Below, piece after piece: positions 34,720 to 42,349 of a stretch of DNA of 64,000 nt; position 1 is the stretch's first letter, and each line of letters begins with the position of its first letter. The position numbers and the translations under genes are program-made. The stretch is from contig DATAWQ010000139.1 in assembly GCA_036267135.1 (NCBI GenBank), positions 82,716-146,715 of the forward strand. The letters run 5' to 3'. The notes under the pieces are model-generated. The model was given only the letters and a program-made list of their open reading frames with translations, was not told the origin of the DNA and ran no database searches. This DNA is from PALSA-505 sp036267135. Its GTDB lineage: Bacteria; Actinomycetota; Actinomycetes; Streptosporangiales; Streptosporangiaceae.

Positions 34720-35913
34720 ATGACTACTCCGCAGCCGGGCGGTGTCCGGGCCGGGCGGATGATCCGGCAACCGGAAGGCTACCGGGCGTTCGTCCCGGCG
34801 TCTCTTCCGCCGGATCCGCCGCTGGCCTTCGACGCGCAACTCGCTACCGTGCTGGCTAGGGCGGGCACGGCGTTGGGTCGGCTTGACGGCGTCGCCGCTA
34901 CTCTGCCCAACCCAGACCTGTTCGTGGCGATGTACGTGCGCCGCGAGGCGGTGCTGTCCTCTCAGATAGAAGGCACGCAAAGCACGCTGGATGACGTCCT
35001 GGCCTTTGAAATCGACCCGAACCGGCCGTCGCTGCCAGGTGACACCAGGGAGGTCGTCAACTACATCAACGCGATGCATCATGGGCTCGGTCGGCTCGAC
35101 TCCCTGCCTCTCTCGCTCCGGCTGCTTCGGGAGATCCACGAGCGCCTAACGACCGGGACTCGGGGCGCGAACAAGTCGCCGGGGCGGTTCAGGGAGAGCC
35201 AGAACTGGATCGGCAGCGGCCGACTGGCCGAAGCCACCTTTGTGCCACCGCCGCCGGCCGACATGCGGAACGCGCTGGCCAACCTCGAGCGCTTCCTGCA
35301 CGACTCCGGTGGCCTGGACGCGCTCATCGTCTGCGCGCTGGCCCACGCTCAGTTCGAGACCGTCCACCCGTTCCTCGACGGGAACGGCCGAGTCGGCCGA
35401 CTCCTGATCACCTTCCTGCTCTGTCACGAGAAGGTGCTCCAGCGGCCGGTGCTCTACCTGAGTCACTACCTGAAGCAGCACCGCGCGAGCTACTACGACC
35501 GGCTGATGGCGATCCGCTTCGCCGGCGACTGGGAGGGCTGGCTGCGGTTCTTCCTGACAGGCGTCGCAGAGGTGGCGCGGGAGGCGGAGCGAACCGCCAG
35601 GCAGATCGTGCAACTCCGTGAGGACATCAGGCAGCGTGCCCAGGATGCACGGATGAGCGCCAGCTCCTTCCGGCTGCTCGACCAGCTCTTCGAGAGGCCG
35701 GTGATCAATGTGACGGCCGCGGCGGAGGAGCTTGAAATCTCCTACGTCCGCGCCAATGTCCTGATCAGAGAACTGTGCGACCTCGGCGTGCTCAGCGAAA
35801 TCACGGGCGGCAGCCGCAACCGCATCTTCCGCTTCGCTCCCTATCTTGATCTGTTCGCCGACGTGAACGTGGCGCAGACAGAGGTCACCGAAACCCAGCC
35901 AACTCGCTCCTGA
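34720..35913 (+). CDS. Fic family protein with built-in inhibitory motif
   Basis: 397 residues. The Fic core motif HPFLDGNGRVGR is complete, so AMP or another nucleotide could be transferred from a nucleotide donor to a target protein hydroxyl. The N-terminal motif SSQIEGT matches the (S/T)xxxE(G/N) inhibitory helix of class II Fic proteins, so no separate antitoxin is needed. The C-terminal third (LLDQLFERPVINVTAAAEELEISYVRANVLI) is a winged helix. ATG at 34720. It overlaps the convergent HicA frame by 29 bp. Cargo of the first att-bounded module. Confidence 0.9.
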   Translation: MTTPQPGGVRAGRMIRQPEGYRAFVPASLPPDPPLAFDAQLATVLARAGTALGRLDGVAATLPNPDLFVAMYVRREAVLSSQIEGTQSTLDDVLAFEIDPNRPSLPGDTREVVNYINAMHHGLGRLDSLPLSLRLLREIHERLTTGTRGANKSPGRFRESQNWIGSGRLAEATFVPPPPADMRNALANLERFLHDSGGLDALIVCALAHAQFETVHPFLDGNGRVGRLLITFLLCHEKVLQRPVLYLSHYLKQHRASYYDRLMAIRFAGDWEGWLRFFLTGVAEVAREAERTARQIVQLREDIRQRAQDARMSASSFRLLDQLFERPVINVTAAAEELEISYVRANVLIRELCDLGVLSEITGGSRNRIFRFAPYLDLFADVNVAQTEVTETQPTRS

Positions 35914-36202
35914 ACAGTCGAACTCGCCCGATCTGATGACCGTCCTGAATAGGACATGCCAGAGGCGTGCTCATGCGGAGTCCTGATGGTCGCGGCCGAA
36001 CTGGCGGACCAAGGCACTGGCGCCGCAGGATGGACGCCAACGTACCCCGCTTCACGACGCCGTGCTGCGGGATGACCGTCACCCGTCCGTCCTGATCCCG
36101 GTACACGGCGTGGCTCCCCTTGGTCCGCACGTAGGAGAACCCGACCGACTCCAGTGCACGGATGACCTTACGGACAGGCAGGTCCGATAGCGCGGGGCTC
36201 AC
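35885..36202 (-). CDS. hicA: HicA-type mRNA interferase toxin
   Basis: The first 60 residues are a standard HicA: VRKVIRALESVGFSYVRTKGSHAVYRDQDG, VTVIPQHG with the key region after the catalytic His in GSH, and RGTLASILRR. These toxins cleave mRNA. The GTG start at 36202 overlaps the HicB stop by four bases, so toxin translation is coupled to antitoxin. Past residue 62 the frame is Pro/Arg-rich and unlike HicA; a one-base shift gives GASALVRQFGRDHQDSA ending at 35971. The C-terminal end may therefore be altered by a frameshift. Confidence 0.8.
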   Translation of the reverse strand: MSPALSDLPVRKVIRALESVGFSYVRTKGSHAVYRDQDGRVTVIPQHGVVKRGTLASILRRQCLGPPVRPRPSGLRMSTPLACPIQDGHQIGRVRLFRSELAGFR

Positions 36203-36423
36203 GCCGCAGGCAGCCGGAACGTGGTCACCAGCGGCGTAGCGGTTAGGTGCCTGACCGGATCGTCCACCTCTTCGAGGTACAGCTCGACAGCCTCCGCGAG
36301 ATTCGCCAGCGCCTCGTCGATCGTGTGACCCTGGCTAGCAACATCAACCTCTAGGCACTGGGCGATGTACCAGTCCTCTTCCCGGTGCAGGGCCGCAGTC
36401 AGGGTTCCAGGGATATCGGGCAT
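36199..36423 (-). CDS. hicB: HicB-type antitoxin
   Basis: 74 residues from ATG 36423. The partial RNase-H fold of HicB is plain: LTAALHREEDWYIAQCLEVDVASQGHTIDEALANLAEAVELYLEE. It neutralises HicA by direct binding and usually represses its own promoter, although this short form shows no added DNA-binding domain. Antitoxin-first order, coupled to hicA. The open frame continues to 36861 upstream but has no coding features. Confidence 0.88.
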   Translation of the reverse strand: MPDIPGTLTAALHREEDWYIAQCLEVDVASQGHTIDEALANLAEAVELYLEEVDDPVRHLTATPLVTTFRLPAA

Positions 36424-36661
36424 GCCCACAGGGTAACCACTGACCGGCCGCGCCGCACGGCCCCCTCCAGCGGGAGCGGACAGTCGTCTATAGCCCGCGC
36501 GCGTCCGGGTCTGAAGGTCCCGCTGTACTCCAGTGGCATGGCATGCGCGTCTACATACTGTCAGCGCTCCGAGGCAAGCGCTTCCTACGTACATCGCTAC
36601 TGCGTGACCTCTGGAATCTGCGCCGGGGCCTGAGATTATCGAAGCCGGGGGGCAAGTGGTG

Positions 36662-37177
36662 ATGAGTATAAAGATCATCTGGGCGGTTGCGGCGATCGGC
36701 GCAATGGCACTAGTGGGGTGCGGGAGCTTAGGGCATGGTGCTGCAGCCAACTCCAGCCCGGCTCCCACAGTCACGCACACTGTGACCGCCACACCGAGCA
36801 TGTCATCACCCGCGCCGACTGTCACCAAGGTGGCAACGGCCACGCCCACACCGCCAGCCACCAGTCCCGCAGGTATCCCTGCCGTGACGCCATGGTCAGT
36901 GGTAAGCGAGTACTACGGCGACCTAGAGTCCGGCGATTACAAGGACGCTTATGCGCTGCTGTCCTCCGGGAACGTGACGGGGCAGACCTATCAGCAGTTC
37001 GTGAACGGTTTCGCCTGCACGTCGTATGACGACTTGGCCGAACTGGGCACCACTGGCGACACCGTATCCGTCAGCCTAGACGCGCTCCAGTGCGACGGGA
37101 CGGTGAACCGGTACCAGGGCACGTACACGGTGGAGAACGGGCTGATCACAGCAGCCGACATCCAACAGACGGGTTGA
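36662..37177 (+). CDS. Small lipoprotein of unknown function
   Basis: 171 residues from ATG 36662; GTGs at 36656 and 36659 are alternatives behind GGGGGG. Signal AVAAIGAMALVGC is a lipobox with the acylated Cys. A Thr/Pro/Ala-rich stalk (residues 30-75) precedes a compact domain (VVSEYYGDLESGDYKDAYALLSSGNV, CTSYDD, LDALQCDGTVNRYQGTYTVENGLI) that resembles the NTF2-like or DUF4878 fold found on actinomycete lipoproteins. It is the last gene of the first module, about 100 bp before att copy B. Confidence 0.75.
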   Translation: MSIKIIWAVAAIGAMALVGCGSLGHGAAANSSPAPTVTHTVTATPSMSSPAPTVTKVATATPTPPATSPAGIPAVTPWSVVSEYYGDLESGDYKDAYALLSSGNVTGQTYQQFVNGFACTSYDDLAELGTTGDTVSVSLDALQCDGTVNRYQGTYTVENGLITAADIQQTG

Positions 37178-37277
37178 CCTGGGCACGCGCCTTATGCATC
37201 CGCTCCATGCTGGCCTCTGCTGGCACCCGTTGGAGACTCCAAGAAGGTCCGCGGCTTTGTCTGCAGTACTGAGCTGC

Positions 37278-37436
37278 GAGCCGCCTATCGGAATCGAACC
37301 GATGACCTACGCATTACGAGGAGGATTAGGGCCGTCCAGAACCGTCCGCTGGGTTACTTCACCCCCAGTTCGCCAGGCTTCTTGTTCCAGCCATGTCCGA
37401 GATTGTCCAGGACTGTTGTTAGCAGATCCATTAGCA
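37278..37436 (+). repeat. att copy B (exact 43-nt core plus arm)
   Basis: 37278-37320 is identical to the 43 nt at the tRNA-Thr 3' end (47515-47557). The arm to the right has GTCCAG repeats and the motif pair GTTAGCA 37418-37424 and ATTAGCA 37430-37436, 12 nt apart. Confidence 0.9.
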
Positions 37437-37523
37437 AGTTCGCTCGATGCCCGGCTGCGGTTGGGTCGTTCGATCCGTGGGAGTCCCTCCACCGCCAAGA
37501 CTGCAGAAGGGGCTACACGAGAT

Positions 37524-37907
37524 CTATCCACGGGCTGTCGAGGCTGATTCTCCGCGGGTGACTGTGAGCCCGGAAAGGTCTAGGTCCACTTCACGGCCAT
37601 CGGCGAATTGGACGATCACTCTGGCGTGGCCGCCAACGGCTTGGAGATATGCGTTCAATGTGGATAGCAGCAGATCGTGCGGTTGTTCGATACGGCTGAC
37701 GGCGGCTTGGCTCACTCCGAGCTTCTTCGCCAGTTCGACCTGGGTCAGCTCCGCGGCCTGACGTAGTGCAGCCAAGCCCATTGCATAGGTGCGGTCAGCG
37801 TCCTCCATCTCACGGCGGACCCTTGCGATGTCGTCGGCCAGATCAGGACGCTCTGCAAGTCGCTCGATACGGTCGTTCCCGCGGATGAAGGTTATGTCGT
37901 CACCCAT
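37524..37907 (-). CDS. XRE family antitoxin
   Basis: 127 residues, ATG 37907 with AAGGAG 10 nt upstream. An N-terminal region that probably wraps the toxin is followed by a Cro/C1 helix-turn-helix (LRQAAELTQVELAKKLGVSQAAVSRIEQ) and a tail VGGHARVIVQFADGREVDL typical of HigA-like antitoxins. Its start overlaps the toxin's end by eight bases. Toxin-first order as in higBA. It should bind the inverted repeats at 38298-38318. Confidence 0.88.
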   Translation of the reverse strand: MGDDITFIRGNDRIERLAERPDLADDIARVRREMEDADRTYAMGLAALRQAAELTQVELAKKLGVSQAAVSRIEQPHDLLLSTLNAYLQAVGGHARVIVQFADGREVDLDLSGLTVTRGESASTARG

Positions 37908-38277
37908 CAGAGTGATCTCCTTTCTGGCGGAGCCACGCGTCAACGAGGGCCTCTCCGCGTACCGCTGCACTTGCGTAGAACACATCTCCAATCGTCTTCT
38001 TGTCAAAGCCAACAAGAGCAATCACGACACTTTGTTCCGTGGGGAACCAGCAGATGATACGGACGGCGAAGTCCGGGTCGAACGGATGGGAAACCCGCCA
38101 GAGCTCATGGCGACGGGCCTGCCGGACCCGCTTGAAGGTGGCGGATTCCTCAGTTGGCTTAGCTGGCAGATCCATGAGAGCTTGCAGCATGGCGACTGTA
38201 GTGGCCAGGAGTCGACCACCCTGCTTCTCGACGTTCGTGAACCAGCGGTCGAACTCCTCCGGCCAGTCAACGATCAC
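37900..38277 (-). CDS. RelE/ParE-HigB family toxin
   Basis: 125 residues from GTG 38277 (VIVDWPEEFDRWF). The body matches HigB/Gp49-type toxins: LLATTVAMLQALMDLPAKPTEES, FKRVRQARRHELWRVSH, VRIICWFPTEQSVVIALVGFDKKTIGDVFY. Such toxins cut mRNA on ribosomes. The frame stays open upstream to 38541 but the inverted repeats at 38298-38318 mark the promoter, so the short start is right. Second att-bounded module. Confidence 0.85.
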   Translation of the reverse strand: MIVDWPEEFDRWFTNVEKQGGRLLATTVAMLQALMDLPAKPTEESATFKRVRQARRHELWRVSHPFDPDFAVRIICWFPTEQSVVIALVGFDKKTIGDVFYASAAVRGEALVDAWLRQKGDHSDG

Positions 38278-38297
38278 TGTCTCAGTATAAATTAGAA

Positions 38298-38318
38298 GTT
38301 GTACAACGTCAAAGTTGT
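38298..38318. promoter_or_regulatory. Operator of the RelE/XRE toxin-antitoxin pair
   Basis: GTTGTACAAC (38298-38307) is a perfect palindrome, and its right half ACAAC pairs again with GTTGT across six bases (to 38318). The repeats lie 20 bp before the toxin start, the usual place for autoregulation by a toxin-antitoxin complex. Confidence 0.6.
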
Positions 38319-38444
38319 ATCTCTTCGGCACGCCCGTGTGGAAGACGTGAACTGCGAGGCAAGGACATCGGCCCTGGGTAGACCCCGCCGGGAAGCCAGC
38401 GTGCGTACGAAGGCGACCTTGAAGTTGTCCGAACGCCGAGAGCG

Positions 38445-38573
38445 GCAGGCAGTGAAGCTGTCGCCCGACGCACGGCCGCGGCCATCTTGGCGCAGACCGT
38501 GAAGGCCGCGTTGCCAACACTGTTAGCGGATCCGCTAGCAAGAGGTTTCTTGCAGGCCGGAACCGGTCTCTGA
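38445..38573 (+). pseudogene. 3' remnant of a lost tyrosine integrase gene
   Basis: One frame reads SEAVARRTAAAILAQTVKAA, which aligns with the last residues of the intact integrase (ETAAADIFAEAMKAA). In both places the sequence then runs into a GTTAGC motif pair 12 nt apart (38522 and 38534 here) and an AAGAGG-like stretch before an att core. No other integrase sequence remains upstream. So the second module once had its own integrase, later deleted except for the 3' tip beside att copy C. Confidence 0.6.
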
Positions 38574-38584
38574 CCTGCGGCTAT

Positions 38585-38742
38585 GAGCCGCCTATCGGAA
38601 TCGAACCGATGACCTACGCATTACGAGGAGGATGAGGGGTGTCCACGCTCGTCCAGCGAGACACTTTCGCCCTGCTCACCCGGCTTGCGACTCCACAAGT
38701 GTCCGTGATCATCCAGAATCGTTGTTAGCAGATCCGTTAGCA
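38585..38742 (+). repeat. att copy C (exact 43-nt core plus arm)
   Basis: 38585-38627 is identical to the tRNA-Thr 3' core. The right arm keeps TTTCGCCCTGCTC in common with copy A and the pair GTTAGCA 38724-38730 and 38736-38742. Similarity to copy A goes on to about 38791. Confidence 0.9.
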
Positions 38743-38803
38743 CTGAAGGCAACCTGGCAATTCTCCGCTCTTGGCGCTAGTCGAACCTCGCCTGGCTAGT
38801 CAG

Positions 38804-39196
38804 CTAGGCGGGTGCTTCAGCAGAGAGACCCGCCGCCAGGGCCGCGTCCAGCAGGCGCTTGTCATAGGTGACGAACGATGTCAGCGCGGGGCGCGTGTAG
38901 AGTGCGGTGCCCAGATGAATGGCATCCAGACTCCGCACGGTCGCGGGCCGCACAGTCTGGGCCAGGATCCGAACGGGAGGGTCTAGGCCGATCAGGTCGA
39001 TCTGGTCCAGGACAGCCGGGAGCCTGGCCGCTGCCTCGGGCGCATGCCTAGCGAGGGCCCGGAAGGATTCGATCTCTGTCAGCACGGAGCTGATCCACCC
39101 GGTATCGGCCCGCTCGCCCAGCCACGCCCGCAGAGCGGCCGACTCCGCCTCGGCGTGCACGAGCTTGACGATCGCCGCCGAGTCCAGGTAGATCAT
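38804..39196 (-). CDS. vapC: PIN-domain toxin VapC
   Basis: 130 residues. The PIN-domain acidic residues are at YLDSAAIVKL (Asp5), the Glu in TEIESFRAL, Asp in SLDAIHLGTA, and Asp in VTYDKRLLDAA. VapC proteins are Mg-dependent ribonucleases, often cutting tRNA or rRNA. The ATG at 39196 overlaps the VapB stop by one base (TGATG). Cargo of the third, smallest module. Confidence 0.9.
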   Translation of the reverse strand: MIYLDSAAIVKLVHAEAESAALRAWLGERADTGWISSVLTEIESFRALARHAPEAAARLPAVLDQIDLIGLDPPVRILAQTVRPATVRSLDAIHLGTALYTRPALTSFVTYDKRLLDAALAAGLSAEAPA

Positions 39197-39429
39197 CAGC
39201 GCTCGCCAGAACGGTCCCGGACCAGCTCATCGGCCACATTGATCCCATCCGGCTGCCCAAGATCCATTTGCAAGACTTCCCGGCGCATTTGGGCGGCCCG
39301 CTCACGGCGGCTCGCCGTCTCCAGCACGGCCTGACGGATGGCAGCAGACCGCGAGACACCGCCGTGCGTCAGTACCTCGAGGGCATGCTCGGTCTCATCG
39401 TCAGTACGGATAGTGATCGTGTCAGCCAT
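39196..39429 (-). CDS. vapB: Ribbon-helix-helix antitoxin VapB
   Basis: 77 residues. The N-terminal ribbon-helix-helix (TITIRTDDETEHALEVLTHGGVSRSAAIRQAVLE) binds DNA; the C-terminal tail (VLQMDLGQPDGINVADEL) should plug the VapC active site. ATG at 39429. Nine bases upstream lies the inverted repeat at 39438-39458, its likely target. Confidence 0.88.
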   Translation of the reverse strand: MADTITIRTDDETEHALEVLTHGGVSRSAAIRQAVLETASRRERAAQMRREVLQMDLGQPDGINVADELVRDRSGER

Positions 39430-39437
39430 ATCACAAG

Positions 39438-39458
39438 CGTAAGACAGAAAGTCTTACG
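39438..39458. promoter_or_regulatory. VapBC operator
   Basis: CGTAAGAC (39438-39445), five bases, GTCTTACG (39451-39458): a perfect 8-bp inverted repeat directly before vapB. The position and symmetry fit autoregulation by the VapBC complex. Confidence 0.65.
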
Positions 39459-39519
39459 GCTCAACCTCGCCAGGTTCCACCGAAGTCCTTTCCATGATCG
39501 GAAGGGGCCTCTGACCTGG

Positions 39520-39688
39520 GAGCCGCCTATCGGAATCGAACCGATGACCTACGCATTACGAGTCAAACGAGACACGTCCAGGTCCGTCCAGACCCGACAC
39601 CTGGCCCGGGTGGCTGACAACCAGCTCGCCCCAGCATCCCGTCGCCGTCCAAGATCGTCCAGACCTGTTGTTAGCATCCGCGTTAGCA
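39520..39688 (+). repeat. att copy D, left attachment site of the intact element
   Basis: 39520-39562 is identical to the 43-nt core. Just left of it (39482-39511) is a hairpin sequence nearly the same as that left of the tRNA core at 47477-47506. The right arm has GTCC repeats and GTTAGCA at 39670-39676 and 39682-39688. Recombination with the core at 47515 would excise about 8.0 kb. Confidence 0.9.
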
Positions 39689-39698
39689 AGATCACCCG

Positions 39699-40262
39699 TC
39701 ATGACGATGGGCGTATGTGGTCCGAGCCATCGCGGGGTAGCTTCACGATGGTCTCGATCATCGCTCGCTCGGCGTCGGTGAGCGTGTAGGCCGTCGAGAC
39801 CTGGCGCCATATGCTCACCGGACCGTGACTGCCGTTGCATAGCGAGTGAGCGACCTTCAGATTGGTTGCGATCGGAGGTCCGCCGTCGTTGCTCGAGACT
39901 GGGTAATGATCAGTCGTTGCGGTGAGCGGATGCGGCCACGATAGGAAGGCGTCGATTTGCAAGCCACAGCGGTGGCAGATCCAGTTGTCCCGCTCAGCGA
40001 CTTGGAGGCGCAACCTTTTACCAACGTTGTGGTTGGGCCGCACCTGCCCGCACTCGGGGCACATGAACCGTCCAGTGCGGACGTCCTTGCACGCGCGCCA
40101 CTCGACTGCGGCACCGCAGCCCTGACAGCGCATCGCGAGTTCAAGTTGCTCTGGCCACTGCCTGCGGAAGAACTCGACTTCCGTAGCAGCATCACCCATG
40201 CTGCAAGGGCATGGAGTGTCCTCCGGAAGTGCTTCTCCGCATATTTGGCAGATATAGCCCAT
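39699..40262 (-). CDS. Zinc-ribbon HNH nuclease-like protein
   Basis: 187 residues, ATG 40262. The N-terminus has two CxxC pairs (CQICG with CPC; CQGCG with CPECG), probably zinc ribbons. Then comes an HNH fold: LRLQVAERDNWICHRCGLQID, TTDHYPVSSNDGG with the DH pair, and NLKVAHSLCNGSHG. The arrangement resembles small HNH endonucleases of phages and mobile elements; it may nick or cut DNA. Its stop lies 11 bp from the arm motif of att copy D. It could be a defence or an element-maintenance nuclease. Confidence 0.75.
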   Translation of the reverse strand: MGYICQICGEALPEDTPCPCSMGDAATEVEFFRRQWPEQLELAMRCQGCGAAVEWRACKDVRTGRFMCPECGQVRPNHNVGKRLRLQVAERDNWICHRCGLQIDAFLSWPHPLTATTDHYPVSSNDGGPPIATNLKVAHSLCNGSHGPVSIWRQVSTAYTLTDAERAMIETIVKLPRDGSDHIRPSS

Positions 40263-40759
40263 AAGCGGATTAGCTCTGGCCTAGGGTCCATCAACATCAT
40301 GGGCATTATATCGTGGCGGCGACCGGCCGCTTTCGGACCGAACATTCGTCCTGACCAGCCAAGACGCCCAACCGTGGACGGTAGCGGCCGGACGCTCGCG
40401 GGTGAGGTCGGTTGTCGTCAGCCTCGGCCCAACTCACCAGCTCGTCACAGCCCTTCATCCGCATCCGCGCACGCCTGGCCTACCTGATCATCCCGTCGCC
40501 ATCGGCCCGCCCACCAGGGGTGCGGGCCGGGCCCCGCCGGGTCCAGGTGGAGCGCCCCGCCGGACGAACGACCTGAACCCGGCGGGCCTGGTCTGCTCGG
40601 CTCGCCCGCGTCGATGGCATCGGGTGATCAGGCCACCCGCCCACAGACCAGATTTCTTGCATCGCTGATCATCTTGGAGCCGGAGCGCCCCGCCGGAGGC
40701 AAGGTCTGTGCTGCCAGTTTGAGCACTCGGGTATTACGGCCCGTATGACCTCTGATTCG
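40263..40759. other. Gene-free stretch between HNH and TIR genes
   Basis: No gene supported. A 16-nt direct repeat GGAGCGCCCCGCCGGA occurs at 40549-40564 and again from 40682. The open frames in this GC-rich stretch show no motif. It probably holds the HNH promoter and the end of the TIR transcript. Confidence 0.5.
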
Positions 40760-41863
40760 TTAAGCGCCCGTGCCTGAGGGATCGATCGATTGCCATGAGA
40801 TGATGATTTGCATCGCCGTGCCCAACGAACGCAGACCGGTGGTGAGCGGGGATATCGCGCGCCTCAGCGTTACGCTCGCCAGCGCCGCCATTCGCATCGT
40901 TTTCTCAAGATTATCCAATTGGGCAAAACTCTCCTGCACGCCGGAAAAACTCTTTTCGATTTGTGAACGGAGAGCCTCTACCTGACTTTGGGTATCCGAC
41001 GGATCGATGGAGTACATTTCCATTATAAACGCACGCATCTCAGCGTCGAGTTGCCTCGCAGTGGCTTCAATTCTGGAAGCTTTATCTCCGAATTCAGCCG
41101 CAGGCTCGCGGATGTCGTCTGCCAGCGACTTGAAAAAGAAACTACGCTGCGCTACCGTCATATCGCCGATCTCGCGCCCAGCAGTGCGATCAATAGCAGC
41201 CTGCCCGACCTGCTCCATGAGAGGCTCAATATCCGAGAGTTCGGCTCCTAGGTCAGAGATATGCCTTTCTATTGTCTCTGAGTCAACTTCAGTCAGAGAC
41301 TCGACGTTCGAAGCCGAGGGAACGCCAACCGGGGAATCGCCACTCAGGTTATCTCCCACTCTTTCTAGGGCATCCTGAAGCCCTTTCACGATCACGCCGA
41401 TTCGCTGCTTCCACGCTGACGATTCATAGCCAGACTCGAACTCGTCAGATATTGATTTCCAGTTCAAACCGGCTACTACCTGAACCAGATCGTCGGGATT
41501 TTCTTTAGAAATCTGCTCTTTCCCTGCGAGAATAATAGGCAGCACAAGGTCCGATACACCTCTTTGCTCTGCCGCGGAATAAAAGGCTGAGAGCTCTTCG
41601 CGGCAGTTGGGGTGATTGAAGTAGCGCATAGTTATGATCGGGATAAACAGTGTACTGCCAAGGATGGCACCCGAGATCTTCTCTCGCCAGTTCTCTCCCC
41701 ACCCGATGGAATTGTGATCCAGGAAGACTTTAAGCTCCGATCCAGTAGCGGCCTCAAAGCGTCCTGCCACTTCCTTCATAAGACGATCAACTACGCCGTC
41801 GTGGTCTTCATTATCAACATGCGTATAGCTAACAAAGCACTGATATGGGACAGGCTCGGACAC
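40760..41863 (-). CDS. TIR-domain protein, candidate defence effector
   Basis: 367 residues. The N-terminal 150 residues are a TIR domain: YQCFVSYTHVD (box 1), VFLDHNSIGWGENWREKISGAI, STLFIPIITMRYFNHPNCREELSAF with a Glu near residue 89 where NADase TIRs have the catalytic Glu. The C-terminal part is long, helical and acidic (coiled-coil-like, about 190-340). Codons are clearly richer in A/T than in the neighbouring genes, so it was probably acquired. Bacterial TIR proteins often deplete NAD+ in antiphage defence; no Thoeris-type partner is encoded next to it. An inverted repeat lies 64 bp upstream. Confidence 0.8.
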   Translation of the reverse strand: MSEPVPYQCFVSYTHVDNEDHDGVVDRLMKEVAGRFEAATGSELKVFLDHNSIGWGENWREKISGAILGSTLFIPIITMRYFNHPNCREELSAFYSAAEQRGVSDLVLPIILAGKEQISKENPDDLVQVVAGLNWKSISDEFESGYESSAWKQRIGVIVKGLQDALERVGDNLSGDSPVGVPSASNVESLTEVDSETIERHISDLGAELSDIEPLMEQVGQAAIDRTAGREIGDMTVAQRSFFFKSLADDIREPAAEFGDKASRIEATARQLDAEMRAFIMEMYSIDPSDTQSQVEALRSQIEKSFSGVQESFAQLDNLEKTMRMAALASVTLRRAISPLTTGLRSLGTAMQIIISWQSIDPSGTGA

Positions 41864-42349
41864 GATTTACCTACCTTGTTTATTTAAATATGCACGGATT
41901 TTATCGAGATTCGCTCCGCAATTCACCCCCATATAGCATCAGGGCAGCGACGCTATATGGGGCTAAAGGCTATCGCATCAGCCAAGTCCTCGGACGGACT
42001 TCCGAGGGATCTTGTGACTCACGGGACAGTCTTAAACCATAGTCGACAGATGAGAATTGTGAAACGTATGGTGAGATAGATACAGCCAATGACAGAGCGA
42101 CGCTGAGAGTGTGTGTGATCCCGCGGCGAGCGTCATGGAGTCAACCGCTGAAGCGACAACCATCCATGCTGAGCCCTTCTAGGGGCCTAGAAGCCGCTCG
42201 TCTCCTGAGGCCGACCGGGTGCGCCGGGACCGGCCGGGACGGATCGCACGCCCGGCGTGGCCGGGCGGCCGGCGGGGAGCGAAGCGAGCCGCCCTTGATG
42301 ATCGTAAAGAAAGTTGTAACAGGCACCCGCTGGCCGAGGCGCCCAGTCG
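41864..42349. other. Low-GC then GC-rich gene-free stretch upstream of the TIR gene
   Basis: No gene supported. The first 250 bases are AT-rich and contain the inverted repeat at 41927-41962. After 42170 the sequence turns into GC-rich, self-complementary DNA (runs of CCGGCC and GGCCGG), which may fold into RNA hairpins. Confidence 0.5.
41927..41962. promoter_or_regulatory. Inverted repeat upstream of the TIR gene
   Basis: CCCCATATAGC (41927-41937) and GCTATATGGGG (41952-41962) form a perfect 11-bp inverted repeat with a 14-nt spacer, in AT-rich DNA 64 bp before the TIR start. It could be an operator of the TIR gene or a small RNA hairpin. Confidence 0.5.

Noticed and set aside
38299..38502. 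Short plus-strand frame of 67 codons
   Set aside because: No homology features; the integrase-like remnant lies in a different frame over the same bases.
40402..40668. Open frames in the gap between HNH and TIR genes
   Set aside because: No ribosome binding site, motif or coherent composition in any frame.
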